NCBI GenBank assembly: GCA_003132305.1
Contig: PKXJ01000035.1
Coordinates: forward strand, 78,992-142,991
From: Acidimicrobiaceae bacterium
Lineage (GTDB): Bacteria; Actinomycetota; Acidimicrobiia; Acidimicrobiales; RAAP-2
Direction of reading: 5' to 3'
DNA length: 64,000 nt
The translations under genes and the position numbers were made by a program. Position 1 is the first letter of the stretch. The number at the start of each line of letters is the position of its first letter. The notes below the pieces were generated by a model. It worked only from the letters and a program-made list of their open reading frames with translations. It did no database searches and had not been told where the DNA came from. Below, in pieces: positions 50,521 to 59,080 of the stretch.

Positions 50521-52011
50521 TCAGAGTCCGAGATTGGGGGAACTCTTCTCCCACAGACTCGCCATCCACGCTTCGACGTCGTCGGCGGCTCGCGGCAAAG
50601 CCTCCGAGAGGTTCTTCGCGCCCGTTGACGTCACGAGAATGTCGTCTTCGATGCGCACGCCAATCCCGCGGTACTCTTCGGGCACGGTGAGGTCGTTGGC
50701 CTGAAAGTAGAGGCCGGGCTCGACCGTCAAGACGTAGCCCTCGGCCAGGTCGCCCCAGTAGGACTCGTTTCGCGCGTTCGCGCAGTCGTGCACGTCGATG
50801 CCCAGCATGTGGCTCGTGCCGTGCAGCGTGTAGCGACGATAGAGCTGGCGGTCCTTGCGCAGCGCCAGCGCCGGCTCTTCTTTCAAGATGCCCATCTCGT
50901 GGAGTCCCTCGGCGAGTACCGCCATCGCGGCGTCGTGCGGCGCCATGAAGTTGGCGCCCGGCTTCACCGCGGCAATGCCCGCCGTCTGCGCGGCCAACAC
51001 CAGTTCGTAGACGCGGCGCTGGGCCGCAGAGAACGTGCCACTGATGGGCATCGTGCGCGTGACGTCGGCGGTGTAGAGGTTGTGACACTCGACGCCCGCG
51101 TCGAGCAACAACAGGTCGCCCCGTCGAACCGGGCCGTTGTTGGAAGTCCAGTGCAGGGTCGTCGCGTGCGAGCCGCTCGCGGCGATGGTGTCGTAGCCCA
51201 CGTCGTTGCCTTCGACACGCGCGCGCAGATTGAAGACGCCTTCGATGACGCGTTCGCCGCGACCCTCGGCGCTGGGCAGTGCTCGCACCACGTCCTCGAA
51301 GCCCTTCACCGTGAAGTCAATGGCCAGCTGGAGTTGGGCTACTTCGAAGTCGTCCTTCACGAGGCGAAGTTCGCTTAGGGCGCTGGCGAGCTCCTCGTCC
51401 GAATCGGTGGTTTCGTGCAGGGTGTCGACGGCGGCGTCAAAGCCCCGCAACGTCGCGACGTCCGCGCCGCCAAGTGCCACCAGGTCCTTTTCGAGGTTTT
51501 CGAGCGGCGCCGTCTCGATGTCGTAGTAGATCGCCGCTTCGTCGACCCCGCGGCGCGGGCCGACCCACAGTTCGCCGTAGCGCGAGTCGGTGTAGAACTC
51601 GTGCGTGGACGCGTCGCGACGATGCGGGATGTAGAGCGTGGCGTTCGTTTCGGCGCCACGCGGCGAGATCACGAGTGCCGCGTCGGGCTCTTCACAGCCC
51701 GTGAGATAGAAGAAGTCGGTGCCGGCGCGAAAGCGGTAGTCGGTATCGTTGGCGCGCGTTTTGAAGTTGCCCGTCGGGACGACGAGAGTCTTGCCGGCGA
51801 ACTTACTGGCTAGGCGCTGGCGTCGCGCTGCGGAGTAGATGGTGGCGGGATGCCTGTCGTGCGAGATGTTCGCGGCTTCCCAGTTGGCGGTCATGTGGTC
51901 AAAGAGAATTCGAGGACTCGGGGGACGGTGCGGTCCCACCCACACCCAGTCGTCGGAAACGGGGTGTTCTTCCGAGACGTCGGGTTCAGATATTTTTTCT
52001 ACTTCGCTCAT
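50521..52011 (-). CDS. pepP: Xaa-Pro aminopeptidase (aminopeptidase P)
   Basis: Metallopeptidase of the M24B family, 496 residues, cleaving N-terminal residues before proline. N-terminal creatinase-like domain (FFYLTGCEEPDAALVISPRG) and C-terminal pita-bread domain with the dinuclear metal ligands: Asp in LLLDAGVE, Asp in YTADVTRTMPISG, His in HGTSHMLGIDVHD, Glu in LTVEPGLYF and Glu in GIGVRIEDDILVT. The first ~45 acidic residues precede the fold. ATG 52011 has TAAGTT 6 nt upstream. Confidence 0.93.
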   Translation of the reverse strand: MSEVEKISEPDVSEEHPVSDDWVWVGPHRPPSPRILFDHMTANWEAANISHDRHPATIYSAARRQRLASKFAGKTLVVPTGNFKTRANDTDYRFRAGTDFFYLTGCEEPDAALVISPRGAETNATLYIPHRRDASTHEFYTDSRYGELWVGPRRGVDEAAIYYDIETAPLENLEKDLVALGGADVATLRGFDAAVDTLHETTDSDEELASALSELRLVKDDFEVAQLQLAIDFTVKGFEDVVRALPSAEGRGERVIEGVFNLRARVEGNDVGYDTIAASGSHATTLHWTSNNGPVRRGDLLLLDAGVECHNLYTADVTRTMPISGTFSAAQRRVYELVLAAQTAGIAAVKPGANFMAPHDAAMAVLAEGLHEMGILKEEPALALRKDRQLYRRYTLHGTSHMLGIDVHDCANARNESYWGDLAEGYVLTVEPGLYFQANDLTVPEEYRGIGVRIEDDILVTSTGAKNLSEALPRAADDVEAWMASLWEKSSPNLGL

Positions 52012-52017
52012 GGTCCC

Positions 52018-52023
52018 AACTTA
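52018..52023 (-). promoter_or_regulatory. Leaderless -10 element TAAGTT (aminopeptidase P)
   Basis: TAAGTT, minus strand, 6 nt before ATG 52011. Confidence 0.6.
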
Positions 52024-52044
52024 CAACTGAGCAATTGCCCTGCG

Positions 52045-52050
52045 TATGCT
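52045..52050 (+). promoter_or_regulatory. Leaderless -10 element TATGCT (enoyl-CoA hydratase)
   Basis: TATGCT, 6 nt before ATG 52057; with the facing element at 52018-52023 it makes a divergent promoter pair only 45 nt wide. Confidence 0.6.
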
Positions 52051-52056
52051 CGCCCT

Positions 52057-52719
52057 ATGGACATCTCGCTACGTCACGAAGGTTCGGTCGCGGTCCTCAC
52101 CTGGAACGATGGTGAAAATCGCATAAACGCTGACTCCCTGGAGCGACTGAACGCGCTGCTCGACGAACTTCAAGCGACCAGTGGTCCTCTTGCGGTCGTG
52201 CTGACTGGCACGGGCAAATTCTTCTCCAACGGCCTGGACCTCGGGCGGTTCGGCGCCAACCCGGCCGAGTTCACCGCGACCCTCGAAGAGCTAGAGCGCA
52301 CGATCGCGCGTCTCTTCCTTTTCCCCGCCTACACCGTTGCGGCCCTTAACGGTCACGCGTTCGCCGGTGGCGCGTTACTAAGTTGCGCCTTTGACTACCG
52401 GGTGATGCGCGCGGACCGGGGCTATTGGTGCATGAACGAAGCCGAGATTGGCCTCGCGCTCGACGAGAAGCTGTGGTCCATAATGAGCCACCGGATTCCT
52501 CGGGCGACGGCCATCGTCGCCGCCACGACCGCGAAGAGGTTCAACGGTCCCGACGCCCTAGCTGCAGGCATTGTCGAAGCGACCGCGCGCGAGGACGACG
52601 TACTGCGCCACGCGATTGACGTCGCCGCGCAGCACGCGACGCTGGATCGCACGACCTTGTCGAAGCACAAGTACTTGGCGCACGGCGGCGAAGCTAAGTT
52701 CTTGGGCTGGAAGAAGTAG
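52057..52719 (+). CDS. Enoyl-CoA hydratase/isomerase family protein
   Basis: A 220-residue crotonase-fold protein. The CoA/oxyanion motifs are FFSNGLDLGRFGANP and ALNGHAFAGGALLSCAFDYRVM; the Glu position after this (WCMNEAEIGLAL) holds the residue used by several isomerases. It is on the short side, like plant and animal delta3,delta2-enoyl-CoA isomerase (ECI) relatives. The open frame starts at 51850, but ATG 52057 is right because of the TATGCT spacing and fold start. Precise reaction uncertain. Confidence 0.88.
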   Translation: MDISLRHEGSVAVLTWNDGENRINADSLERLNALLDELQATSGPLAVVLTGTGKFFSNGLDLGRFGANPAEFTATLEELERTIARLFLFPAYTVAALNGHAFAGGALLSCAFDYRVMRADRGYWCMNEAEIGLALDEKLWSIMSHRIPRATAIVAATTAKRFNGPDALAAGIVEATAREDDVLRHAIDVAAQHATLDRTTLSKHKYLAHGGEAKFLGWKK

Positions 52720-52838
52720 CGCTCTGGTGTGGCCGAATCTCGCTTCTTCTACTTCGGTGAGTTCTCTTCCATTGACACGTCCGCTCCCTTCGGCCGTCTT
52801 CGGAGGGCAGCGCAGTCGTACGAAGCGGGAGCATTGAA

Positions 52839-53276
52839 ATGGCTAAGGGCACGGACAGGGTCCGCGCAGCGACGACGTCCGACCTCGAATCGGTGCTGAA
52901 GATCGCCAAACTCGCGTCACCGAGTAGCGAGCGAGATTCGTGGCTGACACTTCGCGTCGAGTCCGGCGAGTGCTTGGTGAGCGAAGGTCAAAGTCGCGTC
53001 GTGGGGTTCGTCACCTTGGCGCGACGCTCGTTCTTCGGGCGCGACTTCATTGAGTTGCTGGCAGTCGACCCTGATTGTCGGCGGAAAGGAGTCGGGGGTG
53101 CTCTCCTTCGTCGCTGCGTCAACGAGGCGACAACATCAGCGATATTCGTCTCGGCGAACCGATCCAACCACACGATGCTCAATTTGTTGCGTAAAGAGCG
53201 ATGGCAGTTCAGCGGCGAACTGGAGGGGCTGGACGAGGGCGACCCCGAACTTGTCTTCTACCGCAGCACGGACTAA
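52839..53276 (+). CDS. GNAT family N-acetyltransferase
   Basis: A 145-residue acetyltransferase. Motif A reads FIELLAVDPDCRRKGVGGALLRRCVNEA, with the R-x-x-G-x-G acetyl-CoA loop, followed by NHTMLNLLRKERWQFSGEL. GGGAG lies upstream of ATG 52839. Context (after an enoyl-CoA hydratase, before rmlA on the other strand) gives no hint of substrate. The 119-nt gap before it is without a convincing gene. Confidence 0.85.
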   Translation: MAKGTDRVRAATTSDLESVLKIAKLASPSSERDSWLTLRVESGECLVSEGQSRVVGFVTLARRSFFGRDFIELLAVDPDCRRKGVGGALLRRCVNEATTSAIFVSANRSNHTMLNLLRKERWQFSGELEGLDEGDPELVFYRSTD

Positions 53277-53360
53277 TGGCTATCGCTGCTCGTCACGTCT
53301 AAGTGGTCGCGATAAGTCAGTGGGCGACGTGACTCGGGCGTGCTGAGTATCCGCGAGTGA

Positions 53361-54143
53361 CTAGATCCAACCCTGATCGCGCGCAATCTGTTCGACGTCG
53401 CCAATACGCATACCGGTTCGATGTTGCAAGGTGCGAATGAGCCCGCCCGCTTCGTAGAGCGACTCGTGGGTGCCAGTGTCGAGCCACGTCGTCGCGCGAG
53501 AGAGCACTTCGACGCGGAGTTCGCCTCGTTCGAGGTAGGCGTTGTTGAGCGCGGTGATTTCGAGCTCGCCGCGCTCACTCGGCGTCAGGTGTCGCGCGAA
53601 CTCCGAGGCCCGCTCGTCATAGAAGTAGATGCCGGGCACCGCGTAACTACTCTTCGGGTTGGCGGGCTTTTCTTCAATGGAGAGCACCTGACCGTTGTCG
53701 TTGAACTCGACGACGCCGTAGACCGAGGGATTCGAGACCTGGTAGGCGAAGATGAGGGCGCCCTGCACGCTGGTGTTCTGTTGGAGGTGCGTCCCGAGGC
53801 CCGGACCGTAGAAGAGGTTGTCGCCCAAAATGAGTGCGCACTTCTCGCCGTCGAGAAACTTCTCTCCCAACATCAGCGCCTCGGCGAGTCCGTTCGGTTG
53901 GTCCTGGACGACGTAGGAGAGCTTTATGCCCAACGTCGAACCGTCACCGAGTAAACGAAAGAACGCGTCTTGATCGTGCGGCGTGGTGATGAGAAGAATT
54001 TCACGAAGTCCACTCAGCATGAGCGTGCTCAACGGATAGAAAATCATGGGCTTGTCGTAGATCGGCAGTAGTTGCTTGGAGACCGCGCGAGTAATGGGAT
54101 GCAGGCGCGTTCCGGTGCCGCCAGCCAAAATGATTCCCTTCAC
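53361..54143 (-). CDS. rmlA: Glucose-1-phosphate thymidylyltransferase (short form)
   Basis: Makes dTDP-glucose from dTTP and glucose-1-phosphate. Nucleotide-binding motif LAGGTGTRLHPITRAVSKQLLPIYDKPM, catalytic LILGDNLFYG, and ITEEKP-like block VLSIEEKPANPKSSYAVPGIYFYD are intact, as is the sugar-binding RGELEITALNN. The product is 260 residues and ends shortly after MRIGDVEQIARDQGWI. It thus lacks the ~30-residue C-terminal helix pair of the E. coli-type enzyme, which takes part in the allosteric dTDP-rhamnose site. GTG 54143 has TATACT 6 nt upstream. Divergent from rmlB by 50 nt. Confidence 0.93.
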   Translation of the reverse strand: MKGIILAGGTGTRLHPITRAVSKQLLPIYDKPMIFYPLSTLMLSGLREILLITTPHDQDAFFRLLGDGSTLGIKLSYVVQDQPNGLAEALMLGEKFLDGEKCALILGDNLFYGPGLGTHLQQNTSVQGALIFAYQVSNPSVYGVVEFNDNGQVLSIEEKPANPKSSYAVPGIYFYDERASEFARHLTPSERGELEITALNNAYLERGELRVEVLSRATTWLDTGTHESLYEAGGLIRTLQHRTGMRIGDVEQIARDQGWI

Positions 54144-54149
54144 TCCATT

Positions 54150-54155
54150 AGTATA
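54150..54155 (-). promoter_or_regulatory. Leaderless -10 element TATACT
   Basis: TATACT, minus strand, 6 nt before GTG 54143 of rmlA; the best match to a canonical -10 in the set. Confidence 0.65.
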
Positions 54156-54193
54156 GAAGTGCTCTAGCCCCCATCTAAAGGCCGAGGTACTTC

Positions 54194-55171
54194 ATGCGCG
54201 TGGTGATTACTGGGGCGGCTGGATTCATTGGGTCGCGACTAAGTGAAGTGCTAGTGGCTCAGGCCGAGCGACTCGGCTACGACGACGTCGTTCTCTTTGA
54301 CGCGTTGACGTACTCGGGACGACTAGAAAACCTCGAGGTCGTGCTGCGCGACTCGCGCGTCACGTTCATCAAGGGCTCGATCACCGACGAGCTGGTGACC
54401 GACGAAGTGTTGAGCGGTGCGCACGCCGTGTTGCACCTCGCCGCCGAGAGTCACGTGGACCGCTCGATCACCGGGGCCCGACTCTTCTACGAGACCAACG
54501 TCATGGGTACGCATCAACTACTCGAGAGCGCGCGTCGAACGGGCGTCGAGCGCTTCGTACACGTCTCCACCGACGAGGTCTACGGGTCGATCGACGAAGG
54601 TGCCTGGCGCGAGGACCACCTCCTCGAACCGAACTCGCCGTACTCGTCGAGCAAGGCCGGCTCGGACTTGGCGGCGCTGGCGTACCAGCGCACGTACGGA
54701 CTGAACGTCATGGTGACGCGCTGCTCGAACAACTACGGTCCGCGCCAGTTTCCCGAAAAACTCATTCCTCTCTTTGTCACGAATCTCTTTGACGGCGTCA
54801 AGGTCCCGCTCTACGGCGACGGACAGAACATTCGAGACTGGCTCTTCGTCGACGACCACTGTCGGGGGATTCTTCAGGTGCTCGAGGGTGGTCGCGCGGG
54901 AGAGATCTACAACATCGGTGGTGGCACCGAGTTAACGAACCTCGCCATTACCAACCTGCTCTTGGAGCTCTGTGGAGCCGACGAGTCCATGATCGAACCG
55001 GTCGCCGATCGCCTCGGCCACGACCGGCGTTACAGCGTGGACTGGACGAAGATCCACGACGAGCTCGGCTACCAGCCCGAGGTCGACTTCGAAGAGGGAC
55101 TCGCGCGCACCGTGAAGTGGTACCGCGAGAACGAACCGTGGTGGCGACCCCTGAAGGAGCGTGGGTCGTGA
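54194..55171 (+). CDS. rmlB: dTDP-glucose 4,6-dehydratase
   Basis: Short-chain dehydrogenase, 325 residues, turning dTDP-glucose into dTDP-4-keto-6-deoxyglucose. NAD motif ITGAAGFIGSRL; HLAAESHVDRSI with the conserved E-S-H-V-D-R-S; catalytic FVHVSTDEVYGS (S/T-D-E) and Y-x-x-x-K in PYSSSKAGSD; CSNNYGPRQFPEKLIPL. GAGG lies just before ATG 54194. Coupled to rmlC by a 4-nt overlap. Confidence 0.96.
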   Translation: MRVVITGAAGFIGSRLSEVLVAQAERLGYDDVVLFDALTYSGRLENLEVVLRDSRVTFIKGSITDELVTDEVLSGAHAVLHLAAESHVDRSITGARLFYETNVMGTHQLLESARRTGVERFVHVSTDEVYGSIDEGAWREDHLLEPNSPYSSSKAGSDLAALAYQRTYGLNVMVTRCSNNYGPRQFPEKLIPLFVTNLFDGVKVPLYGDGQNIRDWLFVDDHCRGILQVLEGGRAGEIYNIGGGTELTNLAITNLLLELCGADESMIEPVADRLGHDRRYSVDWTKIHDELGYQPEVDFEEGLARTVKWYRENEPWWRPLKERGS

Positions 55172-55743
55172 AGTTGACCGAGCTCGCGATCCCCGGCGCG
55201 TACGTCGTGGAGTCGACGGTCTGGGGTGACGATCGGGGCTTTTTTCGTGAGTGGTTTAAGCGCGCCGACTTCGAAGAGATCGGTGTCAACTTTCCGATTC
55301 ACCAGGCCAATCTTTCGATGTCCAAGCGTGGCGTGGTGCGCGGACTGCACTACTCGATCGCGCCCGAGGGCCAGGCGAAACTCGTGACCTGCGCGTACGG
55401 GGAGCTCGACGACGTCATCGTGGACATTCGCGTGAGTTCTCCGACGTACGGCCTGGTCGAGGTGGTTCACTTGGCGGCCGATAAGGAACGATCGGTGCTA
55501 GTGCCCGGTGGCGCGGCGCACGGTTTTTGCGTGACGAGCGAACTAGGTGCGCTCTCCTACCTCTTGTCGTCGCCGTTCAACCCGGAAAAGGAATTGGAGA
55601 TCAATCCCTTCGATCAGGTGCTCAACATTCCCTGGCCGCTGTCGGGCGGGGCCCTCACCAGCGAGAAGGACGCTCGAGCGCCGACACTGATGCAGCGCCT
55701 GTGGGCGGGTCAACTGCCGCACTACGTCGAGGGATCGCTTTAG
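55168..55743 (+). CDS. rmlC: dTDP-4-dehydrorhamnose 3,5-epimerase
   Basis: Cupin-fold epimerase of 191 residues, third step of dTDP-rhamnose synthesis. DDRGFFREWFKRADF, the catalytic-His segment VVRGLHYSIAPEGQAKLVTCAYGELDDVIVDIR and VLVPGGAAHGFCVTSE are all standard. GTG 55168 overlaps the rmlB stop; AAGGAG upstream. rmlD is not in the window, so either it lies elsewhere or the keto-sugar feeds another deoxysugar. The sugars probably decorate the cell envelope. Confidence 0.95.
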   Translation: MKLTELAIPGAYVVESTVWGDDRGFFREWFKRADFEEIGVNFPIHQANLSMSKRGVVRGLHYSIAPEGQAKLVTCAYGELDDVIVDIRVSSPTYGLVEVVHLAADKERSVLVPGGAAHGFCVTSELGALSYLLSSPFNPEKELEINPFDQVLNIPWPLSGGALTSEKDARAPTLMQRLWAGQLPHYVEGSL

Positions 55744-55764
55744 GTGGAATTGACGCTCGATTGC

Positions 55765-55770
55765 TAGCGT
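55765..55770 (+). promoter_or_regulatory. Leaderless -10 element TAGCGT
   Basis: TAGCGT, 7 nt before GTG 55778; selects that GTG over the in-frame GTG 55769 as deoC start and marks the promoter of the nucleoside operon. Confidence 0.5.
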
Positions 55771-55777
55771 GAGACGG

Positions 55778-56770
55778 GTGAGTACGTCTCCGCTTCGCTT
55801 AGTAACGAGTGACGCGCGTGAGGTGCAGTTACCCAGTGGCTCGACGTTGCCGGCTGTCGAGTCCGAGTCCCAGCTTCGAGGGTTGCTCGCGGGTCTCTCG
55901 GGCGTCGACGCGGTCGGCGCCGAAGCTCGAGCCGCCAAGCTCGCGACGCGTTCTCTGAAGAAAACGACGAAGCTCGCCGCGTTGGATCTCGCCATTTCCA
56001 TGGTGGACCTCACGACGCTGGAGGGTGCCGACACCCCGGGGCGCGTCACGTCGCTCTGTACGAAGGCTCTACATCCCGATCCGAGTGACGCGAGCGTGCC
56101 CAGTGTGGCGGCGGTGTGCGTCTATCCCGACCTCGTCGCGCACGCCCGCCACGTCTTGGGTACGTCGAGCGTCAAGGTGGCGGCGGTGGCGACCTCGTTT
56201 CCCTCCGGTCGCGCGTCGCTCAACGTCAAACTGCTCGACGTGCGCGAAGCCGTCACTGCGGGCGCCGACGAAATTGACATGGTGATCGATCGAGGCGCCT
56301 TCCTCTCGGGTCGACTCGGCCAAGTCTTCGACGAAGTCGTCGCGGTGAAGGAAGCCTGTGACGGGGCACCCCTCAAGGTCATCCTCGAGACCGGCGAACT
56401 CGTGACGTACGACAACGTGCGACGCGCCAGTTGGATCGCCATGCTCGCAGGCGCCGACTTCATTAAGACCTCGACGGGAAAGGTGAGTGTCTCTTCGACG
56501 TTGCCCGCGGCACTGGTGATGCTCGAAGCCGTGCGCGACTTCGCGGAGGCGACGGGCGCACTCGTTGGTGTCAAAGTGGCCGGCGGCATCAGGAGTTCGA
56601 AGGACGCCCTGCGGTATCTCGTCGTCGTCAACGAAACGACCGGTTCGGCGTGGCTGACCCCGGATCGTTTTCGTTTCGGCGCGTCGTCACTGCTGAACGA
56701 TCTCTTGATGCAACGATTGAAGCAGCGCAGTGGCGCGTACGTGCGCGCCGATGAGTTCAGCGGCGACTGA
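55778..56770 (+). CDS. deoC: Deoxyribose-phosphate aldolase
   Basis: Class I aldolase cleaving 2-deoxyribose-5-phosphate to glyceraldehyde-3-phosphate and acetaldehyde, 330 residues. AVCVYPDLVAHAR, VATSFPSGRASLNVKLLDVREAVTAGADEIDMVIDRGAFLSG, the Schiff-base Lys in FIKTSTGK and the second Lys in VGVKVAGGIRS are all present. The first ~70 residues before the barrel are an actinobacterial extension. It begins an operon in which every gene overlaps or touches the next. Stop/start overlap with the aldehyde dehydrogenase is 1 nt (TGATG). Confidence 0.95.
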   Translation: MSTSPLRLVTSDAREVQLPSGSTLPAVESESQLRGLLAGLSGVDAVGAEARAAKLATRSLKKTTKLAALDLAISMVDLTTLEGADTPGRVTSLCTKALHPDPSDASVPSVAAVCVYPDLVAHARHVLGTSSVKVAAVATSFPSGRASLNVKLLDVREAVTAGADEIDMVIDRGAFLSGRLGQVFDEVVAVKEACDGAPLKVILETGELVTYDNVRRASWIAMLAGADFIKTSTGKVSVSSTLPAALVMLEAVRDFAEATGALVGVKVAGGIRSSKDALRYLVVVNETTGSAWLTPDRFRFGASSLLNDLLMQRLKQRSGAYVRADEFSGD

Positions 56771-58233
56771 TGAGCGACGAACTGACGAACTCGCGCCTCG
56801 GTGAAATGGCGTACGACCCGGCGCCCGAGTCGGCCGCGATCGCGCGCCTAAAGCCCAGTTACGGTCTCTTCATCGACGGCGAGTTCACCGATCCTTCGTC
56901 GCACGCCGCGTTCGTCACGCTCAATCCCGCCAACGAAGAGCCCCTCGCGAGCGTGGCCCAGGCCTCGAGCGCCGACGTCGACCAGGCCGTCGCCGCGGCT
57001 CGTCGCGCCTACGACACCGTCTGGTCCAAGACCACGGGCGCCGAGCGTTCGAAGTACCTCTTTCGCATTGCCCGTCTCATCCAGGAGCGTTCGCGAGAGT
57101 TGGCCGTGGTCGAAACGCTCGACAACGGCAAGCCCATCCGAGAGTCTCGCGACATCGACATCCCCTTGGCCGCGGCGCACTTCTTCTACTACGCCGGCTG
57201 GGCCGACAAGCTCGACTACGCGGGCTACGGCCCGGACCCGAAGCCGCTCGGCGTCGCGGGACAGATCATCCCTTGGAACTTTCCCCTGCTGATGGCCGCG
57301 TGGAAGTTGGCGCCGGCCCTCGCGGCGGGCAACACCTGTGTCCTCAAGCCCGCCGAGACGACGCCGCTCTCGGCGCTAGTGCTGGCGGAGATTCTCCAAC
57401 AGGCGGAACTGCCGCCGGGTGTCGTGAACATCGTCACCGGCGACGGCACGACGGGCGCCGCGTTGGTCGATCACCCCGGCGTCGACAAGATCGCCTTCAC
57501 CGGTTCGACCGAGGTCGGGCGACGCATTCAACAGCGCGTGGCCACGAGCCACAAACATTTGACCCTGGAACTCGGCGGCAAGGGCGCGAACATTGTCTTC
57601 GAGGACGCGCCGATCGACGAGATGATCGAGGGCATCATTGACGGCATCTTCTTCAACCAAGGTCATGTCTGTTGTGCCGGATCACGACTCTTGGTCCAAG
57701 AGTCCGTCGCGGACGACGTCCTGCGTCGTCTCATCCGTCGCGTCGATCAACTGCGCGTCGGCGATCCCCTCGATAAGAACACCGACGTGGGCGCCATTAA
57801 CTCGGCCGCGCAACTCGCGCGCATCAAAGAGCTCACCGCCTACGGCGAGGAGGAGGGCGCGACGCGCTACACGAGTACGTGTGCGCTGCCCGACAAGGGC
57901 TACTGGTTCGCGCCCACGGTCTTTGCCGACGTGGCCCAGTCGCACCGGATAGCGCGCGAGGAGATTTTCGGCCCCGTCCTCTCGGTGCTGACCTTTCGCA
58001 CGCCCGAAGAGGCTGTCGCCAAGGCCAACAACACCAACTACGGCTTGGCCTGTGGCGTATGGAGCGAAAAGGGTTCGCGCACGCTCTGGGTTGCCGAGCG
58101 TCTTCGCGCGGGGGTCATCTGGGCGAACACCTACAACCGATTCGACCCGACGAGTCCCTTTGGTGGCGTCCGCGAATCGGGCTTCGGTCGCGAGGGCGGG
58201 CGTCACGGCTTGGAGGCGTACCTCAATGTCTGA
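56770..58233 (+). CDS. Aldehyde dehydrogenase
   Basis: NAD(P)-dependent aldehyde dehydrogenase of 487 residues. The general base is Glu267 in LELGGKGANIVF and the nucleophile Cys301 in FFNQGHVCCAGSRL; PWNFPLLMAAWKLAPALAAGNTCVLKPAE and IAFTGSTEVGR are the cofactor motifs. Position after deoC in a nucleoside-degradation operon suggests it oxidises the acetaldehyde released by DeoC; this is inference supported by conserved actinobacterial gene order. Followed by a truncated paralogue that overlaps by 8 nt. Confidence 0.93.
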   Translation: MSDELTNSRLGEMAYDPAPESAAIARLKPSYGLFIDGEFTDPSSHAAFVTLNPANEEPLASVAQASSADVDQAVAAARRAYDTVWSKTTGAERSKYLFRIARLIQERSRELAVVETLDNGKPIRESRDIDIPLAAAHFFYYAGWADKLDYAGYGPDPKPLGVAGQIIPWNFPLLMAAWKLAPALAAGNTCVLKPAETTPLSALVLAEILQQAELPPGVVNIVTGDGTTGAALVDHPGVDKIAFTGSTEVGRRIQQRVATSHKHLTLELGGKGANIVFEDAPIDEMIEGIIDGIFFNQGHVCCAGSRLLVQESVADDVLRRLIRRVDQLRVGDPLDKNTDVGAINSAAQLARIKELTAYGEEEGATRYTSTCALPDKGYWFAPTVFADVAQSHRIAREEIFGPVLSVLTFRTPEEAVAKANNTNYGLACGVWSEKGSRTLWVAERLRAGVIWANTYNRFDPTSPFGGVRESGFGREGGRHGLEAYLNV

Positions 58234-59080
58234 GGACCGCCTCGACGTTCGTAAGACCTACAAACTCCTCATCAACGGCGCCTTCCCGCGTTCGGAGTCC
58301 GGACGGAGCTACGAGGTCACCACGACGAAGGGTGAGTTCGTCGCCAACGTCGCGCAGGGTTCACGCAAGGACGTGCGCGACGCGGTCGTCGCCGCGCGCG
58401 CCGCGCAGGCGAAGTGGTGGGCGCAGAGTGCGTACGGCCGCGGCCAGGTGATCTACCGACTCGCGGAGATGGCCGAGTCGCGGCGCGACGAACTGGCCGA
58501 GCACGTGCGACTCTGCGAAGGTCTTTCGCCGAAAAAGGCGCAGGCGCGCGTGTCGAGAGCGATCGACCGGGTGGTCTGGTACGCGGGCTGGACGGACAAG
58601 ATCGCCCAGATTCTGGGTTCGTCGAACCCCGTCGCCGGTCCCTTCTTCAACTTTTCGGTACCCGTGCCCAGTGGCGTCGTGGGCGTCGTGGCCGACCAGG
58701 ACTCTTCGCTCGAGGCTTTCGTGGACGCCGTGCTCGCGCCCATCGCCGTCGGCAACACCGTCGTGGCGATTGCCAGCGAGAAGCGACCCACGCCCGCCGC
58801 GCTGCTCGGCGAGATGACCGCGACCTCGGACTTTCCCGGGGGCGTGCTCAACATCGTCACGGGCTTCACGGGCGAGGTGGCGCCCACGCTCGCGGCGCAC
58901 GAAGACGTTGACGGGATCGATCTCGGTGGCGTCGACGAAGACTTCGCGAACGACCTCGCGCACAGTGCGGCCGGTTCAATTAAGCGCGTCCTTCGACCGA
59001 GTCCAACGGACGAAGCGTCACTTCGACGACTTCGTGCCTTCGTCGAGACCTCAACCGTGTGGCACACGATCGGACAGTAA
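58226..59080 (+). CDS. Truncated aldehyde dehydrogenase-like protein without active site
   Basis: A 284-residue protein homologous to the first ~260 residues of aldehyde dehydrogenases. It keeps the family layout YKLLINGAFPRSESGRSYEV, WYAGWTDKIAQILGSSNPV, PSGVVGVVADQDSSLEAFVDAVLAPIAVGNTVVAI and FPGGVLNIVTGF. It has lost the E-L-G-G-K base (here IDLGGVDEDF) and the whole C-terminal domain carrying the catalytic Cys. Codon use and reading frame are intact, and stop/start signals fit the operon (8-nt overlap with the upstream gene, TAATG into the next), so it looks like a maintained pseudoenzyme rather than debris. It may pair with the complete paralogue. Confidence 0.88.
   Translation: MSEDRLDVRKTYKLLINGAFPRSESGRSYEVTTTKGEFVANVAQGSRKDVRDAVVAARAAQAKWWAQSAYGRGQVIYRLAEMAESRRDELAEHVRLCEGLSPKKAQARVSRAIDRVVWYAGWTDKIAQILGSSNPVAGPFFNFSVPVPSGVVGVVADQDSSLEAFVDAVLAPIAVGNTVVAIASEKRPTPAALLGEMTATSDFPGGVLNIVTGFTGEVAPTLAAHEDVDGIDLGGVDEDFANDLAHSAAGSIKRVLRPSPTDEASLRRLRAFVETSTVWHTIGQ

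Noticed and set aside
52729-52898. 56-codon GTG frame ahead of and into the GNAT gene
   Set aside because: Overlaps the acetyltransferase start out of frame with no ribosome-binding site or similarity.
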